Notes: generated by a model not told the origin, from the sequence alone. Positions 1 through 6,012 are shown, counted from the stretch's first letter. The stretch is DNA of 7,674 nt from Treponema sp. (GCA_031259345.1 JAIRLQ010000240.1:1-7674); one strand, 5' to 3'. Translations and numbers: made by a program.

Positions 1-232
1 TTCTATATCATCATTAAAGGAAAGGGCGGGCTTGGTACGGGCGGAATTCGACAAAGTATCCAGGGTAAGCGTGGACCGCCTTATCCGTTTAATGAAAGAG
101 TCGGGCGGCAAGGTCAAGCTCGACCCAAAGCAGGCCAATGTGATAATATTTAATACCGGAAATATCGGCTTAAAGGAAAAAAGCGAATTTATACGGGAAA
201 AACTGGCGGCGTTAACCGACAAGAGGGGTTAA
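1..232 (+). CDS. C-terminal end of an unidentified protein (5' truncated by window edge)
   Basis: An open frame runs from the left edge (first full codon at base 2) to TAA at 230-232. A TTG at 32 could start a 66-residue protein, but the frame stays open upstream and no Shine-Dalgarno site precedes that TTG. I therefore read this as the tail of a larger gene. The visible part is hydrophilic and charged. It has a predicted helix-rich stretch (VDRLIRLMKESGG), a beta-like segment (ANVIIFNTGNIG) and a final charged helix. No signal peptide, membrane segment or catalytic motif is visible, and I do not recognise the family. The stop lies 3 nt before the HAD phosphatase start, and the Shine-Dalgarno site of that gene (AAGAGGGG) lies inside this one, so the two are probably cotranscribed. 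Confidence 0.6.
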   Translation, partial: SISSLKERAGLVRAEFDKVSRVSVDRLIRLMKESGGKVKLDPKQANVIIFNTGNIGLKEKSEFIREKLAALTDKRG

Positions 233-235
233 GTA

Positions 236-850
236 ATGAAGATTAAAGCGGTGGTGTTTGATTACGGTAAGGTGATTTGCTTTCCGCCGGAACACGGGGT
301 TATGGACTCCCTTGCCGCTTTGGCAGGGGTTGAAAAAAAGGCCCTTGAAAGAATGATCTGGAAATACAGGGACAATTATGACAGGGGTACTGAAAAAGGC
401 CCGTTTTATTATCAAAGAATTGTCCGGGAACTTGGGAAGGATATCAGCATTGAAACCGGTAATGCCATGGCGGAAATAGATATGGCAGGCTGGAAAAACA
501 TTAACAGCGCTACGGTAAAGTTAATGGAAGATATTAAAAAAGCGGGCATTCTTTTGGGCATCCTTTCAAATATGCCATTTGAATTTCTTGATTGGGCGCG
601 AAAAGAACTGCCTGTTTTCAGCCTGCCCCAGGCGGGGGTTTTTTCCTGCGAAGAGGGCTTAATAAAACCCGAAGAAGCCATTTACCGGAAGCTGCTGGAA
701 AAATTAAACTGTCTTCCCGGTGAGGTTGTGTTTTTTGACGATATAGCTCAAAATGTTAATAAGGCCAGAGAATTAAAAATAGAGGCTTTTGTTTGGGAAA
801 GCCCGGAAAAGGCAAGAGAATTACTTACGGAGCTTGGAGTGGCAATATGA
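236..850 (+). CDS. HAD-superfamily hydrolase, YihX-like phosphatase
   Basis: A 204-residue haloacid dehalogenase-fold phosphatase (subfamily IA, variant 3 type), probably cytoplasmic and Mg-dependent, acting on a small phosphorylated metabolite. Motif I is VFDYGKV with nucleophile Asp9. The second Asp of the usual DxD is Gly11, as in the DLGNV form of E. coli YihX (a glucose-1-phosphate phosphatase). Motif II is LSNMP (Ser111-Asn112), motif III is Lys144 in LIKPEEAIY, and motif IV is FFDD (Asp168-Asp169). The helical cap lies between motifs I and II, about residues 16-95. Length is normal for the group. ATG at 236 has AAGAGGGG 7 nt upstream. It follows the preceding gene by 3 nt and its TGA overlaps the acyltransferase ATG. 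The family assignment is firm. The substrate is unknown; the neighbour hints at lipid or glycerol-phosphate metabolism, which is only an inference. Confidence 0.9.
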   Translation: MKIKAVVFDYGKVICFPPEHGVMDSLAALAGVEKKALERMIWKYRDNYDRGTEKGPFYYQRIVRELGKDISIETGNAMAEIDMAGWKNINSATVKLMEDIKKAGILLGILSNMPFEFLDWARKELPVFSLPQAGVFSCEEGLIKPEEAIYRKLLEKLNCLPGEVVFFDDIAQNVNKARELKIEAFVWESPEKARELLTELGVAI

Positions 851-1575
851 TTAAAACTTGTTTTGTATTTTTTATTACCGGCTTAACTGTTGTTATCTTT
901 ATACCTCTTGGCGTTCTGGCCTTTTTCGTAAGTCTTTTTGGGTTAAAAAAGGCAATGTCTTTTTTTATATACAAAATAGCCCAGGTTTGGGCGCTCAGTT
1001 TAATTAAGCTTACAAATTGCAACATCAGTATTCTGGGTAAAGAGAATATCCCCCACACAGGCGGCGTCTGCTTTATAAGCAACCACAGCAGCATTTTTGA
1101 TATTATCCTGGCTTTGGCATATATCGGGCGGCCTTTTGGTTTTATCGCAAAAAAAGAGCTCAGCTATATTCCCCTTTTTAATATGTGGATCTATATTTTG
1201 GGCGGGCTTTTTATTGACCGTAAAAATCCGAGGAAAGCGCTAAAGACTATTAATTCCGGCATACGCCGCCTTAAAGCAGGCGGGGGCATGCTTGTCTTCC
1301 CCGAAGGCCACCGTTCGCAGGGCGAAGAGCTTTTGCCTTTCCATTCAGGTTCTTTTAAGCTGGCAACACAATCAGGGGTTCCGATAATTCCGGTTTCTAT
1401 TTCCGGCAGCTATGATGTGTTTGAAAAACACCACAGGGTTTTATCGGCAGATGTACAAATAGCATTTGGGAAGCCTATTGATACCGGCAGCATGGCTCCG
1501 GAAAACCGCAAGCAAATTCTTTCGGACAAGGTGCGCTCGCTTATTGAAGCGGGGCTTCGCCCCGTGTCTCAATAG
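847..1575 (+). CDS. plsC: 1-acyl-sn-glycerol-3-phosphate acyltransferase (PlsC family)
   Basis: A 242-residue inner-membrane acyltransferase of the PlsC/LPLAT family. Members transfer an acyl chain to lysophosphatidic acid to make phosphatidic acid, the precursor of membrane phospholipids. Two hydrophobic stretches at about 4-31 and 36-56 anchor the N terminus. The catalytic HX4D motif is His80-Asp85 in SNHSSIFD. GLFIDRKN (120-127) is the second block, FPEGHRS (151-157) matches the substrate-binding FPEGTRS block with Thr changed to His, and GVPIIPVSISG (177-187) is the fourth block. I chose ATG 847 because it overlaps the HAD stop codon (ATGA) and has GGAG 7 nt upstream. An in-frame TTG at 793 would add 18 non-hydrophobic residues and overlap the HAD gene deeply. 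Translational coupling to the HAD gene is likely. Relaxed-specificity relatives acylating other lysolipids cannot be excluded. Confidence 0.9.
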   Translation: MIKTCFVFFITGLTVVIFIPLGVLAFFVSLFGLKKAMSFFIYKIAQVWALSLIKLTNCNISILGKENIPHTGGVCFISNHSSIFDIILALAYIGRPFGFIAKKELSYIPLFNMWIYILGGLFIDRKNPRKALKTINSGIRRLKAGGGMLVFPEGHRSQGEELLPFHSGSFKLATQSGVPIIPVSISGSYDVFEKHHRVLSADVQIAFGKPIDTGSMAPENRKQILSDKVRSLIEAGLRPVSQ

Positions 1576-1610
1576 ACAGGCTTAGGAAGCCGCCGATAAT
1601 TTTAAGGAAA

Positions 1611-2087
1611 ATGGGCTTTGAAATGAGTACTAAAAAGCTATTAGTAGTTTTCAGCGGTATATTCTTTATTTTAGAAGCATATGCATGTTTTTCTAGATTG
1701 CGCCAGCCTGATGTCGGATTTCAGTTATTGATAATTGTTACGGGAATATCTTGTATAATTAGTACAGTTTGTATTTTACTTACTTTATTTAAAATTATTT
1801 GTGGGGTTTTAGCAGGTATTATATCGCTTTTGTATTCAACAATTGGAACTGTTCTCTGTTTGCTGTTCTTTGATATTTCATCGGTTTATGATGTAAAAGA
1901 TGAGAGTGCCTTTATTATTATATCAATAATTGTTGGATTGGTTTCAATCTTTTCATTGATTATGATACCTGACAAAGATTTGCCGGATATACTAAATATA
2001 CTACCAGCAAGAAATGCCGCAATTGTAGTTACAATTCTTTTTACTGTTTTATATATAATTGGCTTTATTGCTTATAAAGCCTTATAG
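1611..2087 (+). CDS. hypothetical multi-pass membrane protein
   Basis: A 158-residue protein from ATG 1611, or 154 residues from ATG 1623. Neither start has a good ribosome site: AAGGA at 1604-1608 is 2 nt from the first and 14 nt from the second. Numbered from the second start, hydrophobic segments lie at about 6-23, 34-55, 58-83, 96-115 and 132-151, giving about five membrane spans. Short polar loops between them include VYDVKDES and PDKDLPDILN. No conserved functional motif is visible and I do not recognise the family. The gene is strikingly AT-rich (bases 1741-1800 contain 12 G/C of 60) and rich in TTA, ATA and TTT codons, unlike the genes around it. It begins 35 nt after the acyltransferase stop with no clear promoter, so readthrough from that operon is likely. 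The reading frame is credible because of its regular hydrophobic pattern; the function is unknown. Confidence 0.65.
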   Translation: MGFEMSTKKLLVVFSGIFFILEAYACFSRLRQPDVGFQLLIIVTGISCIISTVCILLTLFKIICGVLAGIISLLYSTIGTVLCLLFFDISSVYDVKDESAFIIISIIVGLVSIFSLIMIPDKDLPDILNILPARNAAIVVTILFTVLYIIGFIAYKAL

Positions 2088-2298
2088 CTATATGAAAAGT
2101 TAAATAATTAATCAAACGCCCGTTTAAATGCAGTTGGAATTAATTGTTCGGCAATATTTACATTGAGGAATAATCCCTGTGAAGGGTCTTTATATTTGTA
2201 TCGACCTATTTGGTAAAATATTGTAAAAATACTGTTGACATTTTATGTTAACAAATGGATAATTAAGTAAGATTATAATTGTCTTATTGGAGTAGAGA
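2088..2298. other. AT-rich intergenic region
   Basis: A non-coding stretch of 211 bases between the AT-rich membrane protein and the DUF898-like gene. No convincing reading frame or RNA gene is visible. The left half has no feature I can name. The right half holds the promoter described for the DUF898-like gene and a second TATAAT at 2274-2279, which lacks a matched -35 box. Confidence 0.5.
2235..2263 (+). promoter_or_regulatory. sigma-70-type promoter of the DUF898-like gene
   Basis: A perfect -35 box TTGACA (2235-2240) is separated by exactly 17 bp from GATAAT (2258-2263), five of six matches to the -10 consensus. Transcription would start near 2270, giving a leader of about 29 nt that carries the GGAG ribosome site at 2289-2292. 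This is the best promoter in the window. Confidence 0.7.
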
Positions 2299-2625
2299 AT
2301 GAGTAATGACATTAGAGGGACATCTGTATTCGACGGAAGTGTGCTGGGCAACTTTGGAACCAATCTGGCCGCGTGGCTGCTTGGTTTCATCACACTGGGA
2401 ATCGCCGTGCCATGGGCGGTTGCCTACAGGCAGAGATGGCTGACATCCCATACCATTATCGAGGGGAAACGCCTTAAATTTGACGGAACCGGCGGCCAGT
2501 TGTTTGGCAAGTATATTATCTGGTTTCTGCTTTCGATAATTACTTTGGGCATTTACGCCACATTCTTTCTGCCTGTAAGGATGCAGCAGTGGGTAACTAA
2601 ACACACGTTCTTTGAATCGCCATAA
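2299..2625 (+). CDS. DUF898-like (YjgN-type) small membrane protein with internal duplication
   Basis: A 108-residue integral membrane protein resembling the DUF898/YjgN family, whose function is not known. It is built from two homologous repeats. Residues 11-52 and 61-103 share FDG, FG, the block TLGI, a Trp and a terminal HT at near-constant offset: F11-D12-G13 with F61-D62-G63, F19-G20 with F69-G70, T32-L33-G34-I35 with T82-L83-G84-I85, W47 with W98, and H51-T52 with H102-T103. Each repeat has one hydrophobic segment (about 21-43 and 71-93) followed by a basic, amphipathic stretch (RQRWLTSHT and VRMQQWVTKHT). EGKRLKFDGT at 55-64 joins them. ATG 2299 has GGAG 6 nt upstream and lies behind a strong promoter, so it is probably a separate transcription unit. 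Base composition returns to that of the surrounding genes. Family resemblance is from memory of this motif pattern. Confidence 0.8.
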   Translation: MSNDIRGTSVFDGSVLGNFGTNLAAWLLGFITLGIAVPWAVAYRQRWLTSHTIIEGKRLKFDGTGGQLFGKYIIWFLLSIITLGIYATFFLPVRMQQWVTKHTFFESP

Positions 2626-2695
2626 AACCGTTTTACCTTTAGATTCTGTTTTATAGCTTTAAAAGACACCTCGATCTGACACCGGCCCTTATTTA

Positions 2696-2733
2696 GAGTC
2701 TGTCCATAATGCAGATACATTATGGGCAGACTC
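2696..2733. repeat. 16-bp hairpin between converging genes
   Basis: Left arm GAGTCTGTCCATAATG (2696-2711), six-base loop CAGATA, right arm CATTATGGGCAGACTC (2718-2733). All 16 positions pair except T2703-G2726, which forms a G-U wobble in the + strand RNA (a C-A mismatch in the - strand RNA). It lies between the DUF898-like gene (+) and the dCMP deaminase (-), where a bidirectional terminator would be expected. Neither strand has a T-run directly after the stem, so it is not a textbook intrinsic terminator. A second hairpin of the same stem length is found at 7141-7179. Confidence 0.7.
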
Positions 2734-2774
2734 CCTTAAAAAAGGCATTTTGCACACCGTTAGTGATGTACCGC

Positions 2775-3266
2775 TTATTGTTTTTCATACTGCTGGACTT
2801 CATTATAAACATATTCCAGTTTGATTCCTGCCGCTTCGAGCATAGCTTCCGAATCGGCGCCGTCATGGTAACGCCGCTGGCAGACCACCCGGATTATGCC
2901 GCAGTTGATGATAAGCATGGCACAGGTGCGGCAGGGAGTCATGCGGCAGTACAGGGTTCCCCCTGCAATGGCAATACCCCGCCGTGCGGCCTGGCAAATG
3001 GCATTCTGTTCCGCGTGGACTGTACGGACACAGTGGGTGCTAACGCTGCCGTCTTCGTGGACCATTTGCTTTAGCTGATGGCCGACTTCGTCACAATGGG
3101 GGAGGCCTTGAGGCGCCCCGACATAACCTGTAACCAGTATCTGGTTGTCTTTGGCTATCACACAGCCTGAACGTCCCCTGTCGCAGGTTGCCCGCTTGGA
3201 AATGGCATCGCACACTTCCATAAAGTATTCATCCCAACTGGGCCGTTTATACGCTGTTTCTTCCAT
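2775..3266 (-). CDS. deoxycytidylate (dCMP) deaminase
   Basis: A 163-residue cytosolic zinc enzyme that deaminates dCMP to dUMP, feeding thymidylate synthesis. The ComEB-type dCMP deaminase family is recognised by the N-terminal block PSWDEYFME (9-17), the GxVGAPxGxxHC region (47-58, ending in Cys58), the catalytic HAE motif (His84-Ala-Glu86) and PCRTC (Cys112, Cys115). His84, Cys112 and Cys115 bind the catalytic zinc, and Glu86 is the proton shuttle. Cys28, Cys58 and His78 could hold the additional zinc known from phage T4-type dCMP deaminases. Length is typical. ATG at 3264-3266 has an AAGGG-like site about 9 nt upstream on the - strand and a promoter further up. The gene stands alone, converging on the DUF898-like gene and divergent from the sugar kinase. 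The N terminus shows no fusion. The main alternative, a riboflavin- or tRNA-type deaminase, fits the motif layout less well. Confidence 0.92.
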   Translation of the reverse strand: MEETAYKRPSWDEYFMEVCDAISKRATCDRGRSGCVIAKDNQILVTGYVGAPQGLPHCDEVGHQLKQMVHEDGSVSTHCVRTVHAEQNAICQAARRGIAIAGGTLYCRMTPCRTCAMLIINCGIIRVVCQRRYHDGADSEAMLEAAGIKLEYVYNEVQQYEKQ

Positions 3267-3305
3267 TACTTTCTGCCCTTGTAAAATTTATCCGCTGCTG
3301 TTTAA

Positions 3306-3334
3306 ATTATGATAGTGTTTTTGCATTTTCACAA
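3306..3334 (-). promoter_or_regulatory. predicted promoter of the dCMP deaminase gene
   Basis: On the - strand, TTGTGA (3334-3329) is followed after 17 bp by CATAAT (3311-3306), matching four and five of six consensus bases. Start of transcription would be near 3299, about 33 nt before the deaminase ATG. The same 90-bp spacer must also serve the divergent kinase gene, for which I found no equally good + strand promoter. Confidence 0.45.
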
Positions 3335-3356
3335 GACTCAACCAAAAGGTTAAATC

Positions 3357-4283
3357 ATGAGAAACCCGCGTTTTATTTCGGTGTCGATGAACCCCACATT
3401 TCAAAAAACCCTGGTTCTTCCGGGATTTGCGCCTGATACGGTTATACGGGCTGAATCATCCCGTCTGGATATAGCCGGTAAAGGCTTGAATGTTTGCCGG
3501 GTGCTTATCCAGCTTGGCAAAGATTGCGTCCACCTTACCCAGTTGGGCGGCAAAATGCGGCCCCTTTATCTGGATCTCGCTGCCGCTGACAATATCCCCC
3601 TTGAGTGGGTCGAAAGCGGAAGCCCCATACGCTTCTGTTACACTCTTCTTGATCCGGCAGGTGGTCATGTAACGGAACTGGTGGAAGAAGGGGAGGCCGT
3701 TCAAAAGGGAACGGAAGATCGGCTTTTGGAAACCTTGGGGCGGCTTCTCCCGGGAAGGGATGCCCTGATTGTTTCGGGTTCCAAAGCGGCGGGCTTTTCC
3801 GGCAGCCTTGTTCCCGGCATGGTGCGTATTGCCAAAAATGAGGGCCTGCGTGTTTATCTTGACCTTAGGGGGCCGGATATTCTTAACAGCCTTGAATATA
3901 AGCCCGATCTTATAAAGCCCAATCTTTTTGAATTTATGTCAACTTTTGCGCCTGAGTTTCCTTTTAAGGATGAAAAACCCCTGGACGAAAAGGCCGCCGG
4001 AGAAAAAGCCGGAGAGCTTTGCCGGGAACTGTACCGCAAGTACGGCTGCCGTATTATCCTTACCCGGGGGGCTCTTTCTGTCTGGTACTCAGGCGGCGGG
4101 GAGCTTGAAGAATACAAGGTGGATAAAGTTGAGCCTGTAAATACCGTGGGTTCCGGGGATGCCTTTACAGCCGGCATTGCCGCCGCTCTGGAATCCGGAG
4201 CGGCTCTTGGGGACGCCGTTGCCTCAGGCGCCTGCTGCGGCGCCCGCAACGCCGGTCTTTTAAAACCCGGCTCCGTTAAATGA
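3357..4283 (+). CDS. PfkB-family sugar-phosphate kinase (1-phosphofructokinase / tagatose-6-phosphate kinase type)
   Basis: A 308-residue cytosolic ATP-dependent kinase of the PfkB (ribokinase) family, in the branch containing FruK and LacC, which phosphorylate a sugar phosphate to a bisphosphate. The N-terminal signature region contains IAGKGLNVCRVL (39-50, with Gly41-Lys-Gly-Leu-Asn45). The second PfkB signature is NTVGSGDAF (262-270), with Asp268 as catalytic base and the anion-hole glycines before it. Length is typical. Two changes stand out. The conserved substrate-binding Asp of the early NPxxD block is Gln16 (NPTFQ), and the first Gly of the usual GGKG is Ala40. Substrate choice may therefore differ from fructose-1-phosphate, and I give no gene symbol. 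ATG 3357 has AAGG 7 nt upstream. No PTS gene is adjacent. The gene converges on the CYTH gene with only 19 nt between them. Confidence 0.85.
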   Translation: MRNPRFISVSMNPTFQKTLVLPGFAPDTVIRAESSRLDIAGKGLNVCRVLIQLGKDCVHLTQLGGKMRPLYLDLAAADNIPLEWVESGSPIRFCYTLLDPAGGHVTELVEEGEAVQKGTEDRLLETLGRLLPGRDALIVSGSKAAGFSGSLVPGMVRIAKNEGLRVYLDLRGPDILNSLEYKPDLIKPNLFEFMSTFAPEFPFKDEKPLDEKAAGEKAGELCRELYRKYGCRIILTRGALSVWYSGGGELEEYKVDKVEPVNTVGSGDAFTAGIAAALESGAALGDAVASGACCGARNAGLLKPGSVK

Positions 4284-4302
4284 ACTCAGGCCGCATCCCC
4301 GG

Positions 4303-4881
4303 TTACTTATGGATAGAACGCAGCATTTCTGTATAATACCGGGATTCAATGGCGGTTTCGGGAATGCCCAGTTCGGCAAGGAGTTTATAGAGCCGGGAAC
4401 GGGCGGCGGCGACGGTCTCATTTTTGTCATCAGCGCTTAGAATTTCAAGCTCGATAAAAGATCCCAGGCCGGGAAGCTCCAGCAATTCGGCTGTGATACC
4501 ATCAATTTGATACGAAAGGCCTTTTTTCTTCTTGCAGTCCCTTTTTTCAAGACCGAGGCAGGCAAGAAGATCCTCAAAAACACCTGCCGCGGAAACCACA
4601 AATTCCTTTTCATTATTGATTTCCATGCTGTCCCGCATTTCCTTTACTTTGTACGTAACATGGACAGCCCGGGAAGCAGCCCCTGTTGGCGCGGTATCCT
4701 TCTCTTTTCGCACCCTAAGACCCGTAGGGGGAAGGCTACAAGTCGCCGGGACAGGAGCTTTGGGGTACCAGTAGGCGTCGGATTTTTTAAAACTGCCGCG
4801 GTATTCCCCCAGGGCATCGAGCTTCTTTTTTAGCCCGTCAAAGTTCTGTACCCAGGCTTTTATTTCAATTTCTACGGACAT
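4303..4881 (-). CDS. CYTH-domain protein (class IV adenylate cyclase / triphosphatase type)
   Basis: A 192-residue cytosolic protein filled by one CYTH (triphosphate tunnel) domain. Relatives are CyaB-type class IV adenylate cyclases and thiamine-triphosphate or inorganic triphosphatases, all using metal ions to bind a triphosphate inside a beta-barrel. The signature ExExK is Glu4-Glu6-Lys8. Other expected tunnel residues follow in order: Arg56 and Arg58 (LRVRKE), Lys78 and Lys80 (YKVKE), Glu91 and Glu93, the Lys117-120 run, Asp127, and Glu144 with Glu146 in SFIELEI. The C terminus has the RYYTEML block similar to the family's YxxLL end. I chose ATG 4881 because GAGG lies 5 nt upstream. The TTG at 4926 would place the N terminus upstream of the predicted -10 box. 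Cyclase and triphosphatase activities cannot be told apart from sequence alone. Confidence 0.85.
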   Translation of the reverse strand: MSVEIEIKAWVQNFDGLKKKLDALGEYRGSFKKSDAYWYPKAPVPATCSLPPTGLRVRKEKDTAPTGAASRAVHVTYKVKEMRDSMEINNEKEFVVSAAGVFEDLLACLGLEKRDCKKKKGLSYQIDGITAELLELPGLGSFIELEILSADDKNETVAAARSRLYKLLAELGIPETAIESRYYTEMLRSIHK

Positions 4882-4912
4882 ATACACCTCATATAGTTGC
4901 TTTTTCTTCGCA

Positions 4913-4939
4913 ATTATAACACCCAAAGTAATTTATCAA
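4913..4939 (-). promoter_or_regulatory. extended -10 promoter of the CYTH gene
   Basis: On the - strand, TGTTATAAT (4921-4913) is a perfect -10 hexamer with the extended TGn element. TTGATA at 4939-4934 is a possible -35 box with a short 15-bp spacer, which extended -10 promoters tolerate. Transcription would start near 4906, about 25 nt before ATG 4881, and so excludes the longer TTG start. Confidence 0.55.
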
Positions 4940-4966
4940 AACCGGTGAAACTTGACAAAGATTTGA

Positions 4967-4995
4967 TTGTTTTTCAGCGTACAAGGGGCTATACT
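4967..4995 (+). promoter_or_regulatory. possible promoter of the LysM protein-sigma factor operon
   Basis: TTGTTT (4967-4972), 17-bp spacer, TATACT (4990-4995). Transcription would begin near 5002. A perfect TTGACA at 4952-4957 lies upstream but has no -10 box at the right distance. If this promoter is right, the AGAGG in front of the 12-codon mini-ORF (4996-5000) would not be transcribed from it, so either the promoter or that ribosome site is misread. Confidence 0.35.
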
Positions 4996-5008
4996 AGAGG
5001 TAGCAATA

Positions 5009-5047
5009 ATGAAAGGGACCAAATTTACCGATATTAAAGGGATATGA
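5009..5047 (+). CDS. possible 12-codon leader ORF overlapping the LysM gene start
   Basis: ATG 5009 opens a 12-residue frame (MKGTKFTDIKGI). Its TGA at 5045-5047 overlaps the ATG of the LysM gene (ATGA, 5044-5047). AGAGG at 4996-5000 lies 8 nt before its ATG, a much better spacing than the LysM gene's own AAAGGG, which ends only 2 nt before the ATG. This arrangement fits translational coupling through a leader peptide. It is not an attenuation leader of the amino-acid type because no codon run is present. A chance frame of this length is quite possible. Confidence 0.3.
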   Translation: MKGTKFTDIKGI

Positions 5048-5976
5048 ACCCTCGAATCGGTATTGCAGGCGTCATCGTATTGTTTGTGTTTTCTGCCGTT
5101 TCCCTGCGCGGGGAGGACAGTATCCATGTGGTTGTCAAAGGGGAGACCATTTATTCCATCGCCCGTTCTTTCAATATTGATAAGAACGATTTGATGAAGT
5201 ATAATGGTATTTCCGATCCTACAAGGCTTAAGGTCGGGCAGCGGCTTTCGATACCCGGTGCGGCCAAAACGGCGGCAATTTCGGCGCCTGGGGCGGCAGC
5301 CTCCGGCCTTGGTGGAATTTCCGGCGGGGAAGAAGTTTTTCACCATGCGGAGAGGGGCGATACCCTGTACGGCATTGCCCGGAAATACGACGTCCCCCTG
5401 GGGGACCTGATGGCGGCTAACAGCCTTGATTCAGGCTATGTCCTTAAGCAGGGGGATATGCTTCGTATTCCCGGCCAGGGCGGAACGGACAGCCCGAAAG
5501 GCGCCTCTGGAGCGGTAGCCGCAGCGCCGCCCGCAAAAGCGGCCCCCCCTGCCGGGCAGGAGCTTTCCGCTCCGGCAAAAAGTTCTCCGCCGCGTCCTAC
5601 CGAAACCCGTGTGGTAGACGCTTCGCTCCGCTGGCCGGTAGAGGCCAGGGATTTAAGTTACATGACCGGGAAACTGAGTGGGGTGGTTATTACCGGCCGC
5701 CGGGCGGAGCTTGTTAAAAGCCTGACCCGGGGTACGGTTATTTCCGCCGGCCCCTATAGGGGCTTTGGGCGGGTTGCCATAATTCAGGTTGAAGGAGGGT
5801 ATTTATATGTTTACGGCGGCTGTGAAAGCCTTTCGGTAAAAGAAGGGGACAGCGTCAAGCCGGGAATGGAGGTAGGAAAACTGGGGGTTGATGCGGTTTC
5901 CGAAAAGCCCCAATTGTTTTTCCTGGTCTACCGGAATAATAAGCCGATAGATCCCGCGCAAGCCCCCCGGGCATGA
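5044..5976 (+). CDS. LysM-LysM-degenerate LytM/M23 envelope protein (NlpD/EnvC-like)
   Basis: A 310-residue exported protein predicted to bind peptidoglycan. The N-terminal hydrophobic segment (about 5-21) is a signal peptide or anchor. No lipobox cysteine follows, so it is not an NlpD-style lipoprotein. Two LysM domains lie at 28-71 and 100-143, each with the GET/GDT-xYxIA start, a central NG or NS turn, and the VGQRLSIP or QGDMLRIP end. An Ala/Pro-rich linker (about 145-190) leads to a LytM/M23-like domain (195-304). Its zinc ligands are missing: the YAHLS block is YGGCES (257-262), the HLHF block is QLFFLV (290-295), and the first His/Asp block reads SGVVITG. EnvC and NlpD are similarly inactive and act by activating cell-wall amidases, so an amidase regulator or structural role is inferred. 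The only in-frame start is ATG 5044, since TAA lies at 5035-5037. The sigma factor follows 36 nt downstream. Confidence 0.88.
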   Translation: MNPRIGIAGVIVLFVFSAVSLRGEDSIHVVVKGETIYSIARSFNIDKNDLMKYNGISDPTRLKVGQRLSIPGAAKTAAISAPGAAASGLGGISGGEEVFHHAERGDTLYGIARKYDVPLGDLMAANSLDSGYVLKQGDMLRIPGQGGTDSPKGASGAVAAAPPAKAAPPAGQELSAPAKSSPPRPTETRVVDASLRWPVEARDLSYMTGKLSGVVITGRRAELVKSLTRGTVISAGPYRGFGRVAIIQVEGGYLYVYGGCESLSVKEGDSVKPGMEVGKLGVDAVSEKPQLFFLVYRNNKPIDPAQAPRA

Positions 5977-5982
5977 CCGGGG
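5965..5982 (+). repeat. GC hairpin spanning the LysM gene stop codon
   Basis: CCCCGG (5965-5970) pairs perfectly with CCGGGG (5977-5982) across a six-base loop containing most of the TGA stop. It is a short, all-GC stem between the LysM gene and the sigma factor. No T-run follows (ATCACATTATT), so full termination is unlikely. It could slow polymerase, protect mRNA ends or alter the ratio of the two products. Confidence 0.4.
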
Positions 5983-6012
5983 ATCACATTATTAAAAAGG
6001 GATTATTTCAAA

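Noticed and set aside
793..846. TTG-initiated N-terminal extension of the PlsC protein
   Set aside because: It adds 18 polar residues overlapping the HAD gene. ATG 847 has a GGAG site, overlaps the HAD stop in the usual ATGA manner and begins directly with the membrane anchor.
1579..1591. GGCTT-AGG-AAGCC hairpin as a terminator after plsC
   Set aside because: The stem is only 5 bp and is not followed by a T-run, so it does not support a terminator.
2709..3074. + strand frame of 121 codons opposite the dCMP deaminase
   Set aside because: The deaminase on the - strand has all catalytic motifs. The opposite frame is a shadow, rich in His/Ala/Asp without any family pattern.
3854..4249. - strand frame of 131 codons opposite the sugar kinase
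   Set aside because: Its composition (Ser/Pro/Arg/Ala-rich) is what the antisense of GC-rich kinase codons gives, and the kinase motifs are clear.
4882..4926. TTG-initiated extension of the CYTH protein
   Set aside because: The start would lie upstream of the predicted -10 box (4913-4918), and the family's ExExK motif normally sits a few residues from the N terminus, as with ATG 4881.
4952..4957. Perfect TTGACA as the -35 box of the LysM operon
   Set aside because: At 16-18 bp downstream the bases are around CAGCGT, so no -10 box fits. The TATACT at 4990 is 32 bp away.
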